This document shows positions 54,682 through 55,050 of a stretch of 55,050 bases of DNA, in pieces (position 1 is the first letter of the stretch; every line of letters starts with the position of its first letter). The notes beneath the pieces are model-generated. The model was not told the DNA's origin. It worked only from the letters and a program-made list of their open reading frames with translations, and searched no databases. This DNA comes from Oscillospiraceae bacterium (GTDB taxonomy: Bacteria > Bacillota > Clostridia > Oscillospirales > Oscillospiraceae): the NCBI GenBank assembly GCA_016295225.1, contig JAEDLP010000002.1, forward strand, positions 1 through 55,050, written 5' to 3'. The position numbers and the translations under genes were made by a program.

Positions 54682-54731
54682 AGCCTCCCCTGGGAGGGGA
54701 GGTGCCCCAGAGGGGCGGAGGGATGCTATCC
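54682..54731. repeat. Palindromic host repeat, copy R8 (type B)
   Basis: GCCTCCCCTGGGAGGGGAGG, then TGCCCCAGAGGGGCGGAGGG and ATGCTATCC. Closest to R7. Confidence 0.75.
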
Positions 54732-54786
54732 CGCCCCGTCTGCGTCTTTCCGGTACGACCCACAATCCCAACAGCCCCCACACAGC

Positions 54787-54822
54787 AAAAACCGCCCTGG
54801 CTGCGCACGCAGTCGGGGCGGT
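54787..54822 (-). terminator. Terminator of the mini-lipoprotein gene
   Basis: Minus-strand stem beginning GAACCGCCCC and ending GGGCGGTT with an inner CTGCG/CGCAG helix, followed by T5. Confidence 0.8.
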
Positions 54823-54843
54823 TCCTCTGTTTTGATGATTGGC

Positions 54844-54993
54844 TCAGACCTGCTGGGTGGTCACCACGGCGGTGGTTCCGTTGGCGGGCGCGGGCTCCTG
54901 GCCATAGGGGTGGTCGGGGTCAGCGGAAGTGCAGCCGGCCAGCAGAGCCAGGCTCATCAGGGCTGCCATGCACAGGGCGATCATCTTCTTCAT
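54844..54993 (-). CDS. Very small lipoprotein
   Basis: Precursor of 49 residues with a full lipoprotein signal (MKKMIALCMAALMSLALLAG, then Cys21 as lipidation site), leaving a mature peptide of only 29 residues: DPDHPYGQEPAPANG followed by a Thr/Val-rich end. GGAGG lies nine bases before ATG. It has its own terminator. Such tiny lipopeptides are seen as membrane-anchored peptides of unknown role or, in some Firmicutes, as pheromone precursors; there is no evidence for either here. Confidence 0.7.
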   Translation of the reverse strand: MKKMIALCMAALMSLALLAGCTSADPDHPYGQEPAPANGTTAVVTTQQV

Positions 54994-55050
54994 CTCAGTT
55001 CCTCCTTTGGTTCGCGGATATGTATGGGTATCCGGATGAATCTAATTTTT

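Noticed and set aside
19591..54731. CRISPR array made of the CTCCCCT repeats
   Set aside because: Copies are scattered, not regularly spaced, and are themselves palindromic intergenic elements; no cas genes are present.

Overview
The window looks like the chromosome of a GC-rich, spore-forming, strictly anaerobic Clostridia member of the Oscillospiraceae/butyrate-producer type (Flavonifractor, Intestinimonas and Lawsonibacter relatives are the kind of genome it resembles; the species cannot be fixed from the sequence alone). Reasons: sporulation genes (spmA/spmB, an alpha/beta SASP, yabP/yabQ), oxygen-sensitive class III ribonucleotide reductase (nrdD, nrdG), beta-oxidation-type genes (hbd, acyl-CoA dehydrogenase, crotonase), a CoA-transferase, and a fused NuoE-NuoF/NfnB-like flavoprotein pair of the electron-bifurcating transhydrogenase kind.

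Layout. 1-6.5 kb: 3'-truncated recG, spmAB, an AbrB-like regulator converging on an nrdG-nudix-trmN6-rsmI operon. 6.6-10.3 kb: hbd facing an acyl-CoA dehydrogenase/crotonase pair with codon use typical of high expression. 10.4-13.7 kb: EamA exporter and three lipoproteins. 13.8-16 kb: an orphan phage tail-type gene, a WYL regulator, an ArsC/Spx-like protein. 16.3-19.6 kb: RNase J, SASP, a zinc-ribbon/RCC1-repeat protein. 19.7-26.9 kb: an orphan substrate-binding lipoprotein, an EamA/CAT-like/CoA-transferase operon, and a complete TrpXYZ-type ABC transporter. 27-31.3 kb: the transhydrogenase pair. 31.6-34 kb: nrdD behind tandem NrdR-like boxes. 34.2-47.7 kb: a PBSX-like phage-particle operon (terminase, portal, protease, capsid, connectors, contractile sheath and tube, baseplate). 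48.2-50.4 kb: two-component system. 50.6-55 kb: small spore-type protein, a membrane protein with its winged-helix regulator, yabP-yabQ-divIC-yabR, a candidate sRNA, hpf and a mini-lipoprotein.

Most notable result. The phage-particle operon has no tape-measure gene, tail fibre, lysis module, integrase or repressor in the window, and it is invaded by the host's own palindromic repeats. An orphan tail-type gene 33 kb away carries the same promoter-like element as the operon: a perfect palindrome CGTGTACG-N4-CGTACACG, then exactly 18 bases, then TATTAGT, on the coding strand upstream of each start. I read this as a possible multi-locus, domesticated (gene-transfer-agent-like or defective-phage) particle under one dedicated regulator. 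Other points are a candidate sRNA with its own promoter and terminator, an SOS-box-like palindrome inside the WYL promoter, an array of hairpins inside the tail operon, and an unusual crotonase.
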